Part shown: piece by piece, positions 33,681 to 36,618 of the stretch | How positions within the stretch are numbered: the stretch's first letter is position 1 | Layout: the number at the start of each line of letters is the position of its first letter | From: PVC group bacterium | Lineage (GTDB): Bacteria; Verrucomicrobiota; Verrucomicrobiia; Chthoniobacterales; SZAS-18 | DNA length: 36,618 bases | NCBI GenBank assembly: GCA_903642295.1 | Contig: CAHJWO010000006.1 | Coordinates: 1 to 36,618 of the forward strand | Reading direction: 5' to 3' | Position numbers and translations under genes: made by a program | The notes under the pieces: generated by a model | The model's database searches: none | What the model was told of the DNA's origin: nothing | Seen by the model: only the letters and a program-made list of their open reading frames with translations

Positions 33681-34556
33681 TCATTTGGGAAAGACAAGCT
33701 GCATGTAAATCGAAAGCAGGTCGGCACCCCAAATCATCCATAGGATGGCGGCAGCCGATAAGAACGGGATGAACGGCACTTTTTGATTCGTTTGAGACGA
33801 GGAGATGCGAGGACTCACCATCGCGCCGATGAGCGCACCTCCAAGAAACGTGAATATCGCGCCTTGCCAGCCGAAGAACGCGGTGAAGGCTGACATGGCT
33901 TTAACGACACCATACCCCATCGACTCGCGTGGCATTGATAAGTGGGTCAGATGCCCGTCGATCTTGGAAATTTCTTTTAGAGGATGACGTTTTCTTCCAA
34001 TAATGACGCGATCCAAGCGAAACACCAATTCTACAGACCCAAGCGAAGCCGAATCAATGCGTGCATCGTCACACTCCATACGAATTTCGTCGGTATCACG
34101 GGAAAACAAATCATTCCAAGGAACGATATCGCCATTGATGTCGAGGATAGCGGACTCGTCATCAATTTGTTTCCAAACGAACGGCGTCTCTTCATCAAAT
34201 TCGATCCTGCGTGGCCCGTTATATCGTCTGTAAAGTTCAATGAATGCCGCAAGCACCCAAAATGTGCATGCAGCACCACCGAGCGAAAGATACACCCCCA
34301 TCTTCCATGTTGATTGTCCCATGAGACTGGGAACAAATGCGCACGCCATCCCACCGAAGAGTATGCCTGGGAGAGTAATTTTGTCGGGGATGCTGTCGCT
34401 ATCAAACACGATGTTGCTAACGGAAAGGCCAACGATTGTCCCGCTAACCACAGCATAAATAATAGCGATGGGAACAGGGCGGAACACAAACAGAAGCGGG
34501 ATGATGCACGCGGCAAGCGCAAAGGTCCAAACACCACACTTAAGTTTTGGATTCAT
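33681..34556 (-). CDS. Prepilin peptidase-like (A24) protein lacking a catalytic Asp
   Basis: A 291-residue membrane protein with several hydrophobic helices and a soluble insert of about 90 residues in the middle. It resembles type IV prepilin peptidases. The first aspartate site is kept in 'FDSDSIPDKITLPG' (about 51-64). The second, normally GxGD, reads 'MGYGVVKAMSAF' with Val217 in place of Asp, which a single A-to-T base change explains. The helix after it, 'FFGWQGAIFTFLGGALIGAMV', is typical of the family. It is likely inactive as an aspartyl protease or a recent loss. The start could be ATG 34580 instead of 34556. No pilin genes are near. Confidence 0.65.
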   Translation of the reverse strand: MNPKLKCGVWTFALAACIIPLLFVFRPVPIAIIYAVVSGTIVGLSVSNIVFDSDSIPDKITLPGILFGGMACAFVPSLMGQSTWKMGVYLSLGGAACTFWVLAAFIELYRRYNGPRRIEFDEETPFVWKQIDDESAILDINGDIVPWNDLFSRDTDEIRMECDDARIDSASLGSVELVFRLDRVIIGRKRHPLKEISKIDGHLTHLSMPRESMGYGVVKAMSAFTAFFGWQGAIFTFLGGALIGAMVSPRISSSQTNQKVPFIPFLSAAAILWMIWGADLLSIYMQLVFPK

Positions 34557-34594
34557 GCCGTGTAGTTGAGCACATTCCATGCTTCCAGAGCGGT

Positions 34595-35197
34595 CTAAGC
34601 CTGAAACACCGCCGCTGCAATGTTGCTCGGGTTGCCGATCTCCTCGTCGCCGATGACGCCGATCACCATGTACTCGCGCGCCTGCAACGTCGGCCCGGCG
34701 GGGGCGGGCGTCTCGTCGTGGAACGGAAAGCGCACCCGCTTGGCCGCCAACAAGTGCCACGGCGCCGTGCCCTCGGGCTGCCAGTACACGTTCAGGCTGT
34801 CGGCCCCGAGCTTCTTGGCCACCAACTCCACGTAACCGTGGTGGGCGGTGGCGTCCAGCGCGGGGCGGTAGGTCTCCCGGTTAAACGTCTCGGGCGTCGT
34901 GTACACGCCCAACGCCGTCGCGTCGCCCTCGGTGAAGCCGGTCGTGGACTTGAGGTTCTTCGTGTCCAGCCGGATCGGCCCGAGCACCCCGGCCTTGGCG
35001 GCGGCGAGTTGCCCGATGGCGGTGTCGAGCACGGCCTGGGTCGCGGTGTTCAGGGTGTCCAGGTTCGCCGTGAGCGTGTTCACCTTGGCCGTTGGCCAGG
35101 AGACCCGGACGGCGATGGGCGAGAGCTGCGCGGCGTAGTTCACCGCCCAGCCGTGCAAGTTTTTGTGGCTGTCGGGAACGAAGTCGCGTTTGGTCAT
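34595..35197 (-). CDS. Hypothetical protein
   Basis: A 200-residue soluble protein. The N-terminal half is helical ('MTKRDFVPDSHKNLHGWAVNYAAQL', 'LDTLNTATQAVLDTAIGQLAAAKAG'). The C-terminal half is strand-rich and resembles a fibronectin-like or Ig-like module ('LGADSLNVYWQPEGTAPWHLLAAKRVRFPF', ending 'REYMVIGVIGDEEIGNPSN'). Similar proteins are, from memory, frequent and uncharacterised in Verrucomicrobiota genomes. It is downstream of the AE/FG-repeat ORF on the same strand (gap 49 bases) and upstream of the prepilin-peptidase-like gene. Confidence 0.75.
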   Translation of the reverse strand: MTKRDFVPDSHKNLHGWAVNYAAQLSPIAVRVSWPTAKVNTLTANLDTLNTATQAVLDTAIGQLAAAKAGVLGPIRLDTKNLKSTTGFTEGDATALGVYTTPETFNRETYRPALDATAHHGYVELVAKKLGADSLNVYWQPEGTAPWHLLAAKRVRFPFHDETPAPAGPTLQAREYMVIGVIGDEEIGNPSNIAAAVFQA

Positions 35198-35246
35198 GCG
35201 AGGAATTTACGAGACGGGGCGATTTGTTGTCCAGCCTATGGGTGGG

Positions 35247-35549
35247 TCAGTCAGAAAAAATGCCCGGAGCCGAGCTCTCGGCAGGAGGGGCGACGGTTTC
35301 GGCGGCGGGAACAGTAGGGACGGCGGGGAAAGGCGGGATTGGCGCGCCGAAAGCAGCGAGTTGACCGCCGAAAGCCCGGCTTTCGGCAGTTAAATTGAGA
35401 CTTTCGGTGCCGAAAACGCCGTTTTTTACGCCGGAAGTTGCATTTTCGGCCGCGACGGCGCGAACTTCGGCGCGGGGAACCCAGGTTTCGGCAGCTCGGC
35501 TCCCGCTTCCCCCGCCCAAAGCAGCGGCTTTGGCGACGCTTTGGCGCAT
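35247..35549 (-). CDS. Possible small AE/FG-repeat protein
   Basis: A 100-codon frame of low complexity rich in Ala, Glu, Phe and Gly. Most of the gccgaaa/ttcggc hexamers in this stretch fall in one frame as Ala-Glu or Phe-Gly (AAET, AAEN, FGTES, TAES, RAFGG, AAFG, PAES). That in-frame regularity argues for a translated repeat protein, though it could be a coincidental product of a DNA repeat. No domain is recognisable. It is the upstream neighbour of the hypothetical 34595-35197 gene on the same strand. Confidence 0.4.
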   Translation of the reverse strand: MRQSVAKAAALGGGSGSRAAETWVPRAEVRAVAAENATSGVKNGVFGTESLNLTAESRAFGGQLAAFGAPIPPFPAVPTVPAAETVAPPAESSAPGIFSD

Positions 35550-35839
35550 GGCGGGATGATTCTCCCTGGCCGAGGGCGCGGGAGGAGCAAAAGCCCGCCG
35601 GGGTTCAGCGTCGTGACGTTTGGCTTTCGCCTGCCACCGGGGCAGGCACGCCCGTTGGCGGCAGGTGGAGCGCCTGTCCTACAACGCTTAATCAAGCGAC
35701 ACCAAGCTGAACACCACTCTGATTCCGAGTGCGACCACCGTACTGTGATCGTTGTCAAGCCGGGCAAAAAGGCTTCATCTTGACGCCTTTTTTTGCGTCC
35801 TTAAAATATCGAATACCCGTTAGGCCCAAAACCTCTCCC
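35550..35839. other. Intergenic region before ankyrin gene
   Basis: No supported gene. It contains a hairpin at 35765-35795 (GCAAAAAGGC ... GCCTTTTTTTGC, a terminator-like stem with T run, on either strand) and a GTTAGGC at 35819-35825, a consensus attC core, 15 bases before the GTG of the ankyrin gene. No matching left half of an attC site was found for this core. Confidence 0.4.
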
Positions 35840-36246
35840 GTGAGACAACTATTTACCACCGTCGCTTTGGTGACCACGGGATTTCTGCTCGGCTGGTTTG
35901 GGCACCTTACTTTCACCGATGATCCTCACACGGGTTCACTACAGTGGCAGTTTGTGGCTGCTCTGCGCGGGGATCTTGGCAGCGTGCAGAGTTGCTTCGA
36001 CCAAGGTGCCACATCGACGGAACTCCCGTTGCCAAGAATGGGGTGGACTCTGGCTTTTCTGCTTTGTTGCAGGCCGCTGGTGCCGGGCAGCCTGAGGTAG
36101 TCGAGTGGCTCTTAGCGCACGGTGCAAACCCAAATCAGCAAAGCTCCGACTCGTGGCCTTTAGTTGCTGCCGAATCCCGTGTTACGGAGGCTGCCCAGGC
36201 GGTAGAAGTTCTCAAGAAGCACGGAGCGAAAGGCCTCTACCCTTGA
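35840..36246 (+). pseudogene. Ankyrin-repeat protein with one-base frameshift
   Basis: From GTG 35840 the frame gives a signal/membrane segment (VRQLFTTVALVTTGFLLGWFGHLTF) and the start of an ankyrin unit, 'FVAALRGDLGSVQSCFDQGA'. At about 36010 the ankyrin continues in the next frame: 'IDGTPVAKNGVDSGFSALLQAAGAGQPEVVEWLLAHGANPN' and 'WPLVAAESRVTEAAQAVEVLKKHGAKGLYP'. One missing C in a gcc(c)ac run restores a continuous ~135-residue envelope-anchored ankyrin protein. It may be a real pseudogene or a base-calling error. Confidence 0.75.
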
Positions 36247-36252
36247 ACTTCA

Positions 36253-36359
36253 CCAAGCTCAACCAAGCGCTAAAGCCGACCGCCGGGGCGTCTGGATCAC
36301 ACTTTTGGTTCCGCGTTTGACCCCGCCCCGACGGCGGCTGAGTTTGGAGGCGCTAGACT
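36253..36359 (+). repeat. attC-like inverted repeat
   Basis: Left arm from 36266 (agcgctaaagccgaccgcc) and right arm from 36324 to 36354 pair as an imperfect long hairpin, with unpaired bases as in attC sites. The left side begins GCTCAAC, like an R'' core (RYYYAAC), and the right ends GCTAGAC, one base from GTTAGAC. It follows the ankyrin stop by a few bases and precedes the next start by eight, the usual position of an attC between cassette genes. Its degenerate core leaves the possibility of a dispersed attC-derived repeat. Confidence 0.5.
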
Positions 36360-36366
36360 TCCAGCC

Positions 36367-36570
36367 ATGCTGCCACGGACCCGCAAACTTTGGATGGCCT
36401 CGCTGGCGGTCTTGATCGTCTTAGCAGTCTGGTTCTTGGTTGCAGCTTTGCTACCCAAGAGCCCGTTTGGCAGGGCCGCTTTTTACAATTTGTACCAAAT
36501 GGCATTTTGGCGAGCAAATTTCCTGCCGTACTACTCCCATATTGGGGACGACGTAGAAAACGGATTATAA
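36367..36570 (+). CDS. Small single-pass membrane protein
   Basis: A 67-residue ORF. Basic N-terminus (MLPRTRKLW) followed by a hydrophobic helix (MASLAVLIVLAVWFLVAALL), then 'PKSPFGRAAFYNLYQMAFWRANFLPYYSHIGDD', aromatic and possibly membrane-peripheral. It starts right after the attC-like repeat. I do not recognise it; small size and no known family make the call moderate. Confidence 0.55.
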   Translation: MLPRTRKLWMASLAVLIVLAVWFLVAALLPKSPFGRAAFYNLYQMAFWRANFLPYYSHIGDDVENGL

Positions 36571-36618
36571 AGCACGTTAAGACACTTGGAGAGGACGAAG
36601 CGGGCGGTACTTTCCCGG

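Noticed and set aside
1-36618. CRISPR arrays, tRNA or rRNA genes
   Set aside because: No regularly spaced direct repeats, no tRNA cloverleaf signature and no rRNA-like sequence were seen by eye; a covariance search was not possible.

Overview
The window looks like a Verrucomicrobiota-type chromosome. The evidence is a large secreted protein combining delta-60 repeats with putative-Ig (He_PIG) domains, a PEP-CTERM-anchored beta-propeller protein, high GC, and weak or absent Shine-Dalgarno sequences before most starts. This placement is inferred from gene content only; there is no rRNA or other phylogenetic marker.

Layout. 0.3-3.2 kb: secreted delta-60/He_PIG protein. 3.5-8.35 kb: the most interesting locus, a compact ubiquitin-like conjugation system. 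A rightward translationally coupled pair encodes (Ubl)3-E2 and JAB-E1 fusion proteins. A divergent leftward operon encodes a sigma-70-like factor, an XRE-type helix-turn-helix protein and an ImmA/IrrE-type metalloprotease. 8.4-16.8 kb: an unrecognised small gene, a membrane-anchored Mrr-type nuclease, another unknown, SbcD-SbcC, and a TPR-like protein. 16.85-19.2 kb: PEP-CTERM protein and a lipoprotein, both leftward. 19.3-21.3 kb: two XRE regulators flanking a protein with a possible GIY-YIG-like domain, with two adjacent palindromic operators between divergent genes. 21.3-24.4 kb: IS5-type remnant, MobF (TrwC-like) relaxase, a divergent unknown gene, and an oriT-like repeat region between them. 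24.4-27.5 kb: IS graveyard with a decayed IS200/IS605 element, an intact IS701-family element with TTAG target duplication, an IS701 transposase fragment and a gene truncated by it. 27.6-33.55 kb: a three-gene TerB / P-loop ATPase / Lhr-like helicase operon matching the Shango antiphage architecture. 33.7-36.6 kb: a prepilin-peptidase-like protein lacking a catalytic Asp, a small unknown protein, an AE/FG-repeat ORF, a frameshifted ankyrin gene, an attC-like hairpin and a small membrane protein.

How it fits together. Shango-like operon, Ubl-conjugation operon with its sigma/HTH/protease controller, Mrr nuclease, relaxase and IS debris together read as a defence and mobility island. In the Ubl locus the likely logic is that damage or infection activates the ImmA/IrrE-type protease, the XRE protein is removed, and the divergent conjugation genes are expressed, possibly through the dedicated sigma factor. 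The E1 half of the second protein would adenylate the Ubl, the E2 domain of the first would transfer it, and the JAB domain would process or remove it. These roles are inferred from family knowledge and gene order.
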